This document shows, piece by piece, positions 1 to 18,575 of a stretch of DNA of 64,000 bases. The DNA is from Cloeon dipterum (Eukaryota; Arthropoda; Insecta; Ephemeroptera; Baetidae), in assembly GCF_949628265.1 (NCBI RefSeq), contig NC_088786.1, positions 43,049,681 to 43,113,680 of the forward strand, given 5' to 3'. Position 1 is the stretch's first letter; every line of letters begins with the position of its first letter. Both the position numbers and the translations under genes were made by a program. The notes under the pieces were generated by a model that was not told the origin of the DNA, made no database searches, and was given only the letters and a program-made list of their open reading frames with translations.

Positions 1-488
1 ATCTCAGCTCATGAATCGGCCGGTTTTGCGAATTGATGCACATTGTTTCATTGTTTTAAGGTAAAAAGTCTAAAAATATGTTAAACAATTTTGTTTTGCT
101 CGATCAGCTAGTCTGGAGAGGCACTACTGGTTTCCGACCGCCTATGGTGACCAAACAAAACAAAATACAAATCGCGCCGACCGCATTAACTTCCTCTCGA
201 TCGCCACAGCTTTTCGTTGTCTCAATTTCCAACTTATTTGGGGAAATACTAACAAGAAAAGTAGAGTTATCGCTGGCTAGGTGGCTATACTGCACTTGTT
301 TCGGCACCTCAGGACTCGTTTCAGCACTGCACTTAACCTTTCTAAACAAAATCACAGCTGAAGATAATTCTGAATCAGCGATCGTCTTACATATTGTTAG
401 ACGGCCGCATTATACAAAATACAAAATTTTGCTCACAATCAGAAAAATTGCTGAAAATTGTTCACCGATCTGATTTATAATTTTTATT
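1..488 (+). repeat. ~480 bp dispersed repeat, left inverted copy
   Basis: This block is repeated in reverse complement at 14606-15085 with high identity, including the end motif ATCTCARCTCATGAATCGGCC. The left boundary is cut by the window start, so the true end is unknown; similarity stops near 488. A frame on + (78 to about 400) is open in both copies, but it resembles no family I know. It could be a non-autonomous transposon or an inverted segmental duplication. I see no convincing target-site duplication or transposase. Confidence 0.8.
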
Positions 489-1629
489 TCTGCCTCCGCA
501 CGATATTCCGTATATTTATGAATATACACAAATGGTTTTGGAGGTCATACCTACCTACCACTGATCCGAGGGCTAAAAGAGGTCAAATTGCAGCCACAAT
601 ATGAAACTACAAGAACGTTTTTTTAATTAAATTTTTGCATTCATAAGAACACTGTCAGCCAGCCATTTAATTATGCGGCGACAAAAGCGATTTATTTTTA
701 ACAGCGGAATTTTTTCGGGCATTGCTCTAACGCCCATTAAACGATCAAAGAAAGTGTGTGTGAGAGGTCCGACGGGCTGGCGGCGCATCGTCACCTCTCG
801 CCGCAAATAATGGATGGGTAGTCAAAAATTATAATATGCCGCCTCGCGTAATATCCATTCACCTCGCGCCTATCGCTTGCACATCACCACCGACTCTGCC
901 TCAATTAATCTGCTTTAAACGAAACCGCCGATGGACGGATGTATAAGACGCGCGCCTGATTGGAATTTGGAATCCGCTCTTAATTAAATTCAGAAATGGA
1001 GATGCGGCGAACGAGCAAAGGTCAAGAAGAGAAAACACCTGCTGAGTTAGTAATTCTCGGCAAAACTCGTAGTCTCCGGTGCTAACTCTCCTGTCGATTG
1101 GGAAACTTTGAATTGGCGCGCTGCGGCGGGAGGGGCGTGGCGTGATGAGGCCGCGGTCGGTGTCGGTGCTGCCCAGTGCTGCCGGAGCAGCTGTCAGCGG
1201 CGGTTGAGGTGCGGCGAAACGGGGAATTAATTCGATTCACTCGGCAGGCAGGCACACAAAACACACCGAGCGAACCAAACAGAACACTGACATCACACCA
1301 CACTCAGGACGGCGGCGACGAGATCGAAGAGGGCGAAGCTGCCGAGCTCGAGGAACATCGATGTCGAAGGCTGCGGGTGCGAGCACCAACTGAGCGTCGA
1401 CCGCTGACTCGGACCGAGGTGGGTGTCGAGTCGAGAGCGAGCTAGCGGGGTGCGGCCCTCGCTGGCTGGCTGCCTGGCCGACCGACCGACCGGACGCACG
1501 ATCGGGCGCTGTCCGCCGCCACCGCGAGACACGCCCCCGCCCGCCCGGGACACTTGTTCGGGACGCAGGCCGGCCGGACGTCCGACCGCGTCCCGGTCCG
1601 GCGGCGTGCCGTCCGGTGCTAGGCGGGCG
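489..1629 (+). promoter_or_regulatory. ROCK upstream region and non-coding 5' exon
   Basis: This is the gene-free stretch before ROCK. The first ~600 bases are AT-rich and show nothing I recognise. From about 1110 it becomes GC- and CpG-rich, with GACC tandem units near 1483-1495, as expected of a housekeeping 5' leader. A strong donor (GTGAGT at 1630) and an acceptor (TTGCAG ending 1757, one base before the ROCK ATG) define a likely 5' UTR intron of 1630-1757, so a non-coding first exon ends at 1629. The transcription start cannot be placed. Open frames here have biased composition and are not supported as genes. Confidence 0.5.
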
Positions 1630-1758
1630 GTGAGTCACGCGTTTGTTTGCATTTGAGGCATGACTCTGGCCTTTTGCTCGCCTTCGCCTTCGTCCGTGTT
1701 GTGATAATCGCGGCAGACTGGCTCGCGCTTTAATTCGATTTGCGGCTCGCGTTGCAGA

Positions 1759-9870
<8,112 letters not shown>

Positions 9871-9935
9871 TCCCCGTCCTGACCCGCCCTGCCCTGCCCT
9901 GACCTGACCTGAGGTTCGTCGCTGCCATTCTCTCC

Positions 9936-9953
9936 GTCTGTCTGTCTGTCTGT
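9936..9953 (+). repeat. (GTCT)n microsatellite in ROCK 3' UTR
   Basis: Four to five tandem GTCT units lie about 70 bases after the ROCK stop codon, preceded by CCTGA/CCTGC-type short repeats. This is simple-sequence DNA in the 3' UTR, with no further function visible. Confidence 0.8.
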
Positions 9954-10135
9954 ACAGAAGCGCGTGTAAAAACAAAGTGTCGTCGTTGTAAGGATCGCGG
10001 GCCTGTCTCACCTCCCGGAAAACGTGTTTTGTACATTTTTTTATTTCTTTTTTTACCTGCTTCCCCTCGCTAGCGATTTTAACCTGACGCCGACGCCACA
10101 CTCAGGATGGAAAGAAAACGCAGAGCTTATCCCAG

Positions 10136-10141
10136 AATAAA
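10136..10141 (+). terminator. Candidate ROCK polyadenylation signal
   Basis: This is the first canonical AATAAA after the ROCK stop codon, 266 bases downstream. Later AATAAA motifs allow alternative longer 3' ends. The use of any of them is inferred, not seen. Confidence 0.45.
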
Positions 10142-11337
10142 CCTCTCAGACTCGTCGACGTGCTCACATTCGGTGCCATCACTGAAACCGCGGACCGTAC
10201 GTAAACACACACCCAAACTTCATTAAATTAATTAACTATACAAAAGTACTATTCCTATTCGTCTTCTGCATTTTACTTGGATTCAACTGTACACTGACTC
10301 TAGCTAGCTTTTAGCGCTTCAACCAGGGTCTATGCGCATAGAGCCGAAGCAAACCTATAATTAATTATGCATACAGAGTTAAGACGAGGAGAAACCATCG
10401 AAAGTACAGCAATATATTATTAAATAAATAATTAGCACACGTTTTCGCTTGGAATCGTTTGTTCACGCAACTGAGTCAGTTGCTCAATCTACGAAAAAAC
10501 AAAAATTGTTATCGCCGGCGTCTTGAACGCGCGAGAAAGAAAAAAATAACAATGCTCACTGGAAATGCGATATTTTGCTAATAACTTTATAAAGTAGCCT
10601 TGGACAATAACGTTGTTACACACACCACTTTAGCAATATAATTATTACGAAAAGTATAACACACAGACACAGATTTTGTAAGAACCTCGCGACGCCGCCC
10701 GCTCCCAACTCTTGGCAAAAAAAGAAAAAAAATGGACGAGGGTTTTCGGGGCGTCGCGTGGTAAAAATATTCATGTGATTGGAAAGCACAATTACCTTAC
10801 TTCACTGAGCAGCTAAAATACGAATTATTATGAAATAATGTAAACACATTTGTAACCTGCAAAGGCCATCGTACTAAGTGTAAGCGAAAGTAAACTACCT
10901 GATGCCAACCCACGTCGTTTGTTGCTCGAATTTGATTATATTTGAATATAAGAAGTTTTGGTTGTCGTCGCGCGCGAGATCGGTGCTGGCCTTGCTTCGT
11001 TTCGCTTTCTCGCCGCCCGAGCCCCATTATTTGTGCCTTGATTCGAGTGCTAGCAATTCCTATCTGATCGTTTTATCCGAGATGAACAATACGTGTAATT
11101 AATTATTACTAGACTCTAGCACACCGCTTGCAATCATTCTATTTTATCAGAAATAAAAAAGAAAAAAAGAGTAAAATACGCGCGCGCGCTGTTATGTATT
11201 TATTGCGACTTGTAATTAATTAATTATTACGCGAGGAACTCTGTTTCGGCGATAATTATTTTAGTGAACAAAATAAAACTCGATTCCTGCAAGTAAACAC
11301 TGGTTTTAATTAAAAAGATTGGAAAAATAAGAGTCAA

Positions 11338-14300
11338 TTATTGTTTGTCGTCGCCGGTGACCATGAGGTGGACAGTCTTCTCGGAGCCGATCATGCTGGA
11401 GGCCCGCTCCGTGCCCACGATGGACGCGATCCTCTGCGCGTCGTACTTTGAGTACAGAATCGTCACGGTCATGTTGGTCGAGCTTCCGCCCTCCTTCCTC
11501 GGATTCTGGTTCGCCTCCTGTCCAAGTAATAATTTTATTTACAGTTAATTCACTTGATTTTCTGCGTGCTTAGAAATATCGGACGAACCTGCATGAAGTT
11601 GCACAGCTCGGGGTAGAAATGCGGCAGGGTGGGAGGCTGGTAGAAGACGAGGTGGCGGATGCCCTTGAGCCGGATGCGCCGGAAAAAGTGGAAGCGCTCG
11701 CTGTAGAGCAAAAAGTGCGCCTCGTTGTGGAAGAACAAGTCCCTGGCCCTCGCGATTTTCCCGTTCTGCCGGCAAACAGCGTTACATTGGTTGAACAAAA
11801 ATCGAACTAAATCGATTCTACCTCGGCGTATTCGCAAATCTGGACGAAGCTGAGCTCCTTGTCGATCAAGTGCTTGCGCAGGCGGACGTAGTCAAAGTAC
11901 GAGGGCACGTAGATCAGCGTGTGGCTCATCATCGAGTCGCGGAACTGCGGCAGAATCTTCGACACGAACACCTCGAATCGCTTCTCCAGGCACTGGCTCA
12001 CAGACGACGCCTCGATTTTGTGGAACACCTGACCCAAACAAATTGAATTATTTACTAACAAAGCGGGCAGACAATCAGCATTTTTCCTTGCTAGTTCGTA
12101 ATTTTGCAAACGTGAATTGTTAATTTAGAACCCAGTACGTTTTTTCCTGGCAGAATTGTATTGTTATTTGGCACATAATTTAAATGAGTTTGTTGACAAG
12201 CGACAGTCGATTTATTTGGAACGTTTGAGGCTTGGAAAGATGGAACATGATGGTGGATTAGAAACTCTGAAGAGTGGAACAAATTTAAATGGCGTGTAAT
12301 TTAATTTTTGTACCTACTCGGGAAATTAAAAAAGGAAAAAATAGTTGAGGAGTCACAACTTAAGTTGCTTTTCAAAACTTAAGTCGAGTCTGTTTAAAAA
12401 GCATAAGCAAATTGCCGACAGCAAAGGCCGATTGCGAACTGGTTTTAGAAAGCGTGTTTGCGTACCTGCGGCAGATGGACGACGACCTGGGCGATGGAGC
12501 CGATGCGGACTGGGTTGGCGACGAGCACGCGTCCGGCGTAGTTGCGGCAGCGGGCGCGCATCAGGGCGGCCACCTCGGGCATCTGCACCGAGGAGAAGAC
12601 GCACGTCTGGCTGAGGTACTTGGCGTGTCCGGCCAGCGCCGACAGCCGGATGCGCGAGAAGACGGTGTCGCGCCGGTTGCGCGGCTGCAGGTGCACGTGC
12701 TGCCACAGGTGCTGCACGTGCTGCCAGTTCTGCAGCGCCAGCACCTCCGCCTGGTCCATCACCACCAGCTCGAGGCCGGCCAGGAAGTCGAAGTCCTGCT
12801 CGGCCTCGGCCTCGCCGCTCACCACCACGCGCAGGCCCACCGGCGACGCCACGATTATGTCCGACTCGTAAAAGTCCGCGTACAGCTTCAGTCTTTTTTT
12901 CGTAACGGACATGCCGATTTTGAAATTATCGTCGACGTTGCCCCGGAACAGCTGCTCGTAGTCCTCGGGCTTGGGATTCTTCTTGGGCAGCGCAAGCTCC
13001 TCGCCAGTGAACTCGTCGACGAAGCGTTTGTGGTTCATCACGGTTCCCTTGCCGTCGCCCAGCAGGATCGAGATTATCGTGTTGATCGTCCTGCAACGAA
13101 AGCGACAACAGCATATATTCGGGCACCAACTAATTTTTCTGTCAAACGATTTTGGATTACCTGTAGGCGGCGTCTTTGAAAGGGAGGAGGATGAGCACCT
13201 TTGGCCTGACGAGGCCCTGGTCCCTGCAGTCGTCGGGCACGTCGCCGCCGGCGCGCTTGACCCTGTCGTTGTTGGCCAGCACCCTGGCCCTGGTTTTGAG
13301 CACGTGGTTGACCGCGTGCAGGCAGTAGACGAAGCGCAGCTGCTCGAGGTTGGCGGCCGTCTGCTCGGCCAAGTAGAGGTCCTGGTAGTTGTTGAGCACG
13401 GCCAACACCTCGGCCTGCAGCCCGCTGAGGCCGCCGCCGGACAGCGCCGCGTCCACGTTGGCCCACAGCTGCTGCTTCACGCGCAGCCGCTGCCAGCTCT
13501 CGGCGCCGCTCGGTCGCGCGGGCGGCGCCGCCGCCCGCAGCAGCGCCTTCTCCGCCTCGCACAGCCCCCAGCCGGAGGCCCTGGGGGCCGCCGAGGCCGC
13601 CTCCACCCGCGGCAGCTGCACCTGCATGTGGCCGAGGTGCGGCCAGAACAGCTTGCTCGTCTCCACCTGCGGCTTGTCGGCCGACACCGCCGCCAGCAAC
13701 GCCCCCTCCAGCTCCCCGTTCAGGTGCACGCAGAACGGGTCTTCCGCCTCCGCCTCCTTTGGGCACAGCAAAATTAATTATTATATTTAATTCCGACAGC
13801 CAGGGCCGAATTCATGGTTTCATGCTTTAATATAATTCATTTTTCAATTCGATCAGAGATGATATTTTTTAATTAATGAAATTGCATGAAGTTCAACTAA
13901 AATACCTCGTGTACCTTGTCGTCGCCGCCGTCGTCGGCGTCCGACTCACTGTCGTGGCCTTGGTGCTCATGCTCGGCCTCAATATCGTCGTCCGAGCCGC
14001 TGTCCGGCTCGTCCGCATCCGCGTCGTCGTGGCTGGCGTCGTCGTCGTCCTCGGACTCGTCGGTGCTGACGACGGCGGGCGGCCTCGCGCGGGCGCTCAT
14101 TGTGCCCAGAAGCTGCTGGTAAGCGTCGTCGGACGGCTGCTCCTCGTCCGAAGACTCGGACGTCTCGGACACGCGCTCCTCTGCCGCCTCCGCCTCCTCT
14201 TTGTGCCGCTCGTCGGGCCGAAACCTCTTGTTCGTAAAATTCAGCCTGTCCTGGCTCTTGCGCTTCTGCTGCCCCCCGCCCCTGCCCCTGCCCCCGCCCC

Positions 14301-14340
14301 CGCCTCGGCCCCTACCCCTGCCTCGGCCCCTGCCTCTCAT
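11338..14340 (-). CDS. UTP25: UTP25 small-subunit processome factor (DEF/DIEXF), complete, six exons
   Basis: UTP25 (digestive organ expansion factor, DIEXF) is a nucleolar DEAD-like protein of the small-subunit processome, required for early 18S pre-rRNA cleavage. Minus-strand exons, all phase-consistent: 14340-13906, 13756-13161, 13090-12466, 12028-11822, 11765-11589, 11517-11338, totalling 739 aa (human about 756). The N-terminus is an RG/GGR-rich run (residues 2-23), then a Ser/Asp/Glu-rich acidic stretch (to ~145), both typical of nucleolar proteins. The core shows family blocks including RDQGLVRPKVLILLPF, GNVDDNFKIG, SDIIVASPVGLR, MSHTLIYVPSYFDYVRLR, NEAHFLLYSERFHFF and ILYSKYDAQRIASIVG. 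The helicase catalytic motifs are degenerate, as in the family. The exon 1 donor is ambiguous: the chosen GAG|GTATTT could instead be nine bases earlier at AAG|GTACAC. It is convergent with ROCK. Confidence 0.95.
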
Positions 14341-14605
14341 CCTAGGGTGCGAAACAAACTGCGTCCGCTCAGAGAAACTTGCATCAGGCGTGCGGCGAAA
14401 ACGAACACACGCTGCTTTTTGTTTTGTTTACATCCGAGACGAGAGCACGCAACGCACCACGTGAAAAAGTCGACGGGAGGAAGGGAGGGGCCATGCTTTT
14501 TGAAGTGAATGCGCGCCAAACCAAACTCTGTGCGTTTTTATTTTAGCGAGATTTTCAGCCTCGCCGGCTCGTCGATCTGCTGAATAGAATAGAATATATG
14601 AGCAT
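14341..14605 (-). promoter_or_regulatory. UTP25 upstream region
   Basis: This interval of about 265 bases lies between the UTP25 ATG and the inverted repeat at 14606. It must contain the UTP25 5' UTR and promoter, unless the promoter lies inside the repeat. No TATA box at a clear spacing is visible. Confidence 0.35.
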
Positions 14606-15085
14606 AATAAAAATTAAAAATCAGATCGGTAAAAAATGTCCAGCAATTTTATTGAGCAAAATTTTGTCTTCTTTGTAATGCAGCCGTCTAACAATATAAG
14701 ACGATCGCTGTTTCAGAATAATTATCTTCAGCTGTGATTTTGTTTAGAAAGGTCAAGTGCACGAGTCCTGAGGTGCCGAAACAAGTGCAGTATAGCCACC
14801 TAGCCAGCGATAACTCTACTTTTCTTGTTAGTATTTCCCCAAATAAGTTGGAAATTGAGACAACGAAAAGCTGTGGCGATCGAGAGGAAGTTAATGCGGT
14901 CAGCGCGATTTGTATTTTGTTTTGTTTGGTGTCACCATAGGGTCGGAAGAGTCGGAAACCAGTAGTGCCTCTCCAGACTAGATCGAGTAAAACAAAATTA
15001 TTTAACATATTTTTAGACTTTTTAACTTACAATAATAAAATAATCTGCATTAATTCGCGAAACCGGCCGATTCATGAGTTGAGAT
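14606..15085 (-). repeat. ~480 bp dispersed repeat, right inverted copy
   Basis: Reverse complement of 1-488. Differences are substitutions plus small indels; the three clearest net indels (one of 3, two of 9 bases) keep the shared frame open (minus-strand frame 15008 down to 14688). Similarity ends on the left near 14606 and reaches at least 15085, where the other copy meets the window edge. No transposase, target duplication or poly-A tail is evident. Confidence 0.8.
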
Positions 15086-15673
15086 CCAAAACAATAGCGA
15101 AAAGCAGCCTATTTGTTAACCAATCAAAAAATAAAGGATTTCCTTTAATAGGAAAGTTTGAATAGATGCAAATAAATTATTTTGTGATAGATATAACCAA
15201 CAGGAATTGAATAATATTGGAACAAACGTTTCACAACAATTGAACCAAAAATAATTTAATTTTTTCAACTTTAAACTGTAAATAACAGCGCCTGAGAAAC
15301 CGAATTGCATCCATTTTTGTATTTATGTACATATGCTCTCTTTTTACAGCAGCAGCCACTTTAAACAGAGCACCCTATTTGACCCTTTCTTTTCCTTGGT
15401 ATTTTTTTGGCACTGTCTGACATCTTTTAAATACAATCAAACAAGATGAATAGATGTTATAGACTTTTCTCTACCTTATTTCATATTTTCTAGACCATTG
15501 CTTTTTTCATTTAAATTTTTACTTTATTCGCAAAAAGGGCTTTTTTATTGTTGTTTTGGTTTATCGCAGCAGCCAAGGAGCCAAAAAGGCCGCAGATGCG
15601 ATTTTTCGGGGAGCGTGTTTTGGCCCGAAGAACACGTGATTGCCATCTCGTGCACTTTGTATCTCTATATACG
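15086..15673. other. Intergenic, AT-rich
   Basis: No gene, RNA or repeat is recognised between the inverted repeat and the lectin-1 core promoter. The short open frames are AT-rich and unsupported. Confidence 0.5.
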
Positions 15674-15708
15674 TATATAAAAGACGACGGAGATATTTTC
15701 TTTCATTC
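15674..15708 (+). promoter_or_regulatory. TATA + initiator core promoter of lectin-like gene 1
   Basis: TATATAAAAG lies at 15674-15683. An arthropod initiator TCATTC lies at 15703-15708, with the A at 15705, 29 bases from the first T of TATAAAAG, which is the canonical spacing. A likely 5' UTR donor (GTAGGT near 15731) and an acceptor (ATTTTAG ending 15856) would join the leader to the ATG at 15869. The promoter looks intact although the downstream coding region is damaged. Confidence 0.6.
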
Positions 15709-15868
15709 GCACTTGGCTCGACTTCTCCAAAGAGTAGGTCATGCAGTTCTCTCGCCTTTCTCACACACACCGCCAAAAAATACATAATCTTTGTCGATAC
15801 AACGTAGAAAATTAATACATTTTCCGCTAATTTTGTTAAACCTTCGTTTAATTTTAGTATTTAGTAAA

Positions 15869-16451
15869 ATGGCTAGTCGTGCCGTTCCCTGCCTTTGCCT
15901 CTTGGCCGTTTCGCTCTCGACGGCTGCCAATGTCATCCAGGACGTCGCTCAGGTCGCAGAGTCAGCCACTGAAAAGCCCAAGGGTGGCTATCCTGAAGGC
16001 GAGTAACCCTGCCGACCCTGACACGCCACGTTTGCCAATCATTATTTTTCTAGGCTGGAATTTGGTGACGCTGTCGGACAACGGAAAGAAATACTTTCCG
16101 AGAAGAAGGGTGAGCAGTCGACCCCGACTATTAATTAGTTCTAAATTTTATTTTATTTTTTATTTTAATTAAAAAGTGAGGGACTGGTGGGTGTCGCTGA
16201 CGAACGACGGCCGCGCCAAAGACGAATTCAGGTGGCACGACGGCGAGCGAGTCGCCGTCAACAGCACCCTGTGGAACACGTTGGAGCTGGAGCCGGACCA
16301 GTACCTCGAGGGCAGTTCGTGCGCTTACATCAACACCGATTCCAGCGTCGGATTGTGGGACTACTACTGCATCGACTCGGACCCCAATTTCCTCTGCGAG
16401 TGCACCGCATTTGGCGCAATAATCAATTCATCTCGATTTTTTAAGTCTTAA
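15869..16451 (+). pseudogene. C-type-lectin-like gene 1, missing a central CTLD exon
   Basis: Tandem relative of the gene at 17804-18551. Seen: exon 15869-15998 (signal peptide MASRAVPCLCLLAVSLSTA), exon 16054-16109 (WNLVTLSDNGKKYF, 56 bases like its homologue), then a last exon from about 16161 to the stop at 16451, whose DWWVSLTNDG...FLCEC region matches the C-terminal half of the other lectin. The 115-base exon carrying the WYEARRFC helix and first core cysteine is absent: only about 50 bases separate the flanking exons. Direct splicing would read TGA at once, because the phases no longer agree. A cysteine seen in gene 2 (ACWW) is Asp here. The first intron appears to use a GC donor (AAG|GCGAGT). 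No AATAAA lies close after the stop. Pseudogene is favoured; a short secreted isoform from alternative splicing is possible. Confidence 0.65.
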
Positions 16452-16459
16452 TTTTTTTT

Positions 16460-16645
16460 TTTGCTCTTTTTATCCCTGTCCGAGGACCGGAGGAGCGGGA
16501 AGGGCGCGCGCTGCACTAGCACGAATGCTGAAACCCGGGTCCCAATAACACCGCGAACGGATTGAATGGGCGCACCAGGCCGCACATTTCAGGGACCCAG
16601 CCCACTCAAGGGCCACTTGCCTCCGCACCCCGAGGACTGCATTGA
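16460..16645 (-). mobile_element. SINE-like retroposon (minus orientation)
   Basis: This GC-rich ~185-base block is unlike its AT-rich surroundings. Read on the minus strand it ends in GGACAGGGATAAAAAG and then an A-rich tail, as a short retroposon would. A truncated copy with the same 3' end and A-rich tail is in ROCK intron 4 (3105-3150). I could not find convincing RNA polymerase III A/B boxes or a target-site duplication, so the class is inferred from the tail and dispersion only. Confidence 0.45.
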
Positions 16646-17803
16646 AACGCTAGACATTTGAAATTGAAGAATTAATAATTGTATTGTAAACATTTGAACA
16701 AAATTTAAAACTAATATTTTTACTTCCTGAATCATTACAAAAACTATAGTAACTTACGTAACTTAACACAAGAACCGTGTATTGATTTGAGTATTCATGC
16801 CCTGTCGGCACCTGTTTTTGAGCAAAATAAGACGAGAAACATTTTCCAGTTTTACACACTGTTAAAAATGTATTACCATGAGCAAATTTTAAATTTTTAT
16901 TAGTTTCCATTTTGCTCTATATAAATATTCCACATAAACTATTATCATTTAATACCTGCTGCACTTTAGGACAATATACTAAATTGATAATATGATGTTC
17001 TGCAAATTAATTCTCGACACGGCAGCTGCGTGGTTTCTAAATTTACACCAAGGTCATAGTACGTTTGTTTCGGTTTATCGCACACACCAGTCAAAAAGCA
17101 CACGACATGTCAAAGGCCAGATCGGAAATATTGATTCGAGATTGTTTACTGTGTTGGTCCAAAATCAATTGAGAATTGCATCGAAAGAACGTAAAAAATG
17201 TTAAATTCGTCATCAGCATGACACTCGTCACATCTCACAATCAGTCGAGAGCGAGGAGTGAGAACGGTTCCGCGCGTCATTCTCAATTTGAGCCCGGCAT
17301 AAAGATAACGAAATGCTGAAAACAAGGGATTGACAACACCCACCTTTGATGAATGCAATTCCGGCAAAGAAAAATATAAAAAGTTCAGGGGTAAACAGAT
17401 TATTTTTAGGGACGTGTTCCTCGGGCCTTAAAATGCAGAACACGTCTCTTTTAAAGATGTCTTTCAACTTTTCCTAAAGATAATTTGAGCTCAAAAGTTT
17501 TTAGCGGTTTTATTGTTGGCAGTGAAAGATTTGGTAAAGAAAAGTATGTGAACTTAACCTCTGGAAAAAACGAGATAAACAAACAAGCCAAAAGCGACGA
17601 AGGGTCAAACATATATTTTTATTTAGGCCCTATCTTTATTATTCATTCCGAATCTTTTTTACTTGAACCGCTAGCGATAAAAAGGCAGAGAAGCCGACAA
17701 AAATCATCATTTTTCTTCTGCTGCTCTCTTGGTAACTCCTCATTGCCGTCTCGTATTTTTAAAATTAATAATCGATAAATTTAAAATTTCCACAGGTACG
17801 AAA
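16646..17803. other. Intergenic between the two lectin-like genes
   Basis: AT-rich, with no supported gene. An acceptor (TTCCACAG ending 17795) just before the ATG at 17804 suggests that lectin 2 has a non-coding first exon somewhere in this interval. A TATAAA at 17375-17380 is a weak promoter candidate without a matching initiator. Confidence 0.45.
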
Positions 17804-18551
17804 ATGCGGATTCTCTCAGTTGCTCTGTTTTTGGGAGTTGTGTCCGCAGATGCAGACACAAATCAGATTGTTTCACAGGTATGAATTAAATCAAAACACA
17901 CTTTTATGTTTTATTTAAACAATCACTCTTGCAGCTGGCGAAAAAACTGCAGTGCGAACCAAATCGTAAGAAATAATTTAAATTCCAATCACCCGGCATA
18001 AATCTATTTTAAAAATTTAGCACTGAATTTGACCACTTTGGCAAACGGCAAGAAATACTTTTTCTCCGCTTTTGAAGTGGGTTTTTATTTTATTAACCTT
18101 AAACAGATCAAATTTCAATATAAAATTCGCCAGGTGGATTGGTACGAAGCGAGAAGGTTCTGCGAAAGCAACAAAATGCACCTGGCAGCACCGAAGACTG
18201 TGGAAGAACTCGCGCTTTTCTTCGAGGAAACCAAGAAGGTCACAAGCCGTGAGTTTAAATGTTCACCAGATAAACCCCAATTTATTATTATAATTAATAG
18301 CAGAAGCGTGCTGGTGGGTGTGGGCGATGGCGGCGTCGGCCGGGGGTCGCGAGTCGGGCGAGTTCTGGTGGGGCGACGGCGAGGTGCTGGCCGAAAACAG
18401 CGCCCTCTGGTCCGGCGGAGACCCGAACGACGCCAAAAAGGGCAAAAACGTGTGCGTCTACGTCAACAACCAGGCCAACGAGAAGCTCAGGGACTACAGC
18501 TGCGCAGAAATCCAACGCTTCATTTGCCAACTGCCTCAATACTGTTATTAA
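17804..18551 (+). CDS. Secreted C-type-lectin-like protein, complete, five exons
   Basis: Exons 17804-17878, 17935-17965, 18021-18076, 18134-18248 and 18304-18551 join in phase to 174 aa. Residues 1 to ~16 are a signal peptide (MRILSVALFLGVVSA), so the product is probably secreted. A single C-type lectin domain follows: VDWYEARRFCESNKMHLA (~55-72), ACWWVW (94-99), VCVYV (142-146), YSCAEIQRFIC (157-167). Cysteines 64/167 and 143/159 fit the two conserved CTLD disulfides; C32, C95 and C173 are extra. The EPN/QPD sugar-selectivity and WND calcium motifs are absent (GGDPND occurs where they would sit), so calcium-dependent sugar binding is doubtful. Such genes often form tandem insect families linked to immunity or to secreted fluids; the exact role is unknown. 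Confidence 0.87.
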
Positions 18552-18569
18552 AATTTGTATAGCGTATAA

Positions 18570-18575
18570 AATAAA
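18570..18575 (+). terminator. Polyadenylation signal of lectin-like gene 2
   Basis: AATAAA lies 19 bases after the TAA stop, inside a short AT-rich 3' UTR. This position is typical of compact insect genes. Confidence 0.6.

Larger units (their letters stand above)
9871..11337. other. Convergent 3' UTR/intergenic interval between ROCK and UTP25
   Basis: ROCK and UTP25 end facing each other across 1,467 bases. On +, AATAAA signals occur at 10136 and again near 11150 and 11270. On minus, AATAAA (TTTATT on +) occurs near 11199. The two 3' UTRs may therefore abut or overlap. Open frames inside (for example 10797-11102) carry no recognisable protein. The sequence is AT-rich with TTAATTAATTAATTA runs near 11214. 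Confidence 0.6.

Noticed and set aside
12412..13790. Long + strand frames opposite UTP25
   Set aside because: They are antisense shadows of GC-rich exons that align to UTP25 on the minus strand.
17371..17410. TATAAAAAG as a promoter for lectin-like gene 2
   Set aside because: No initiator lies 25-35 bases downstream, and the first exon could not be traced to it.
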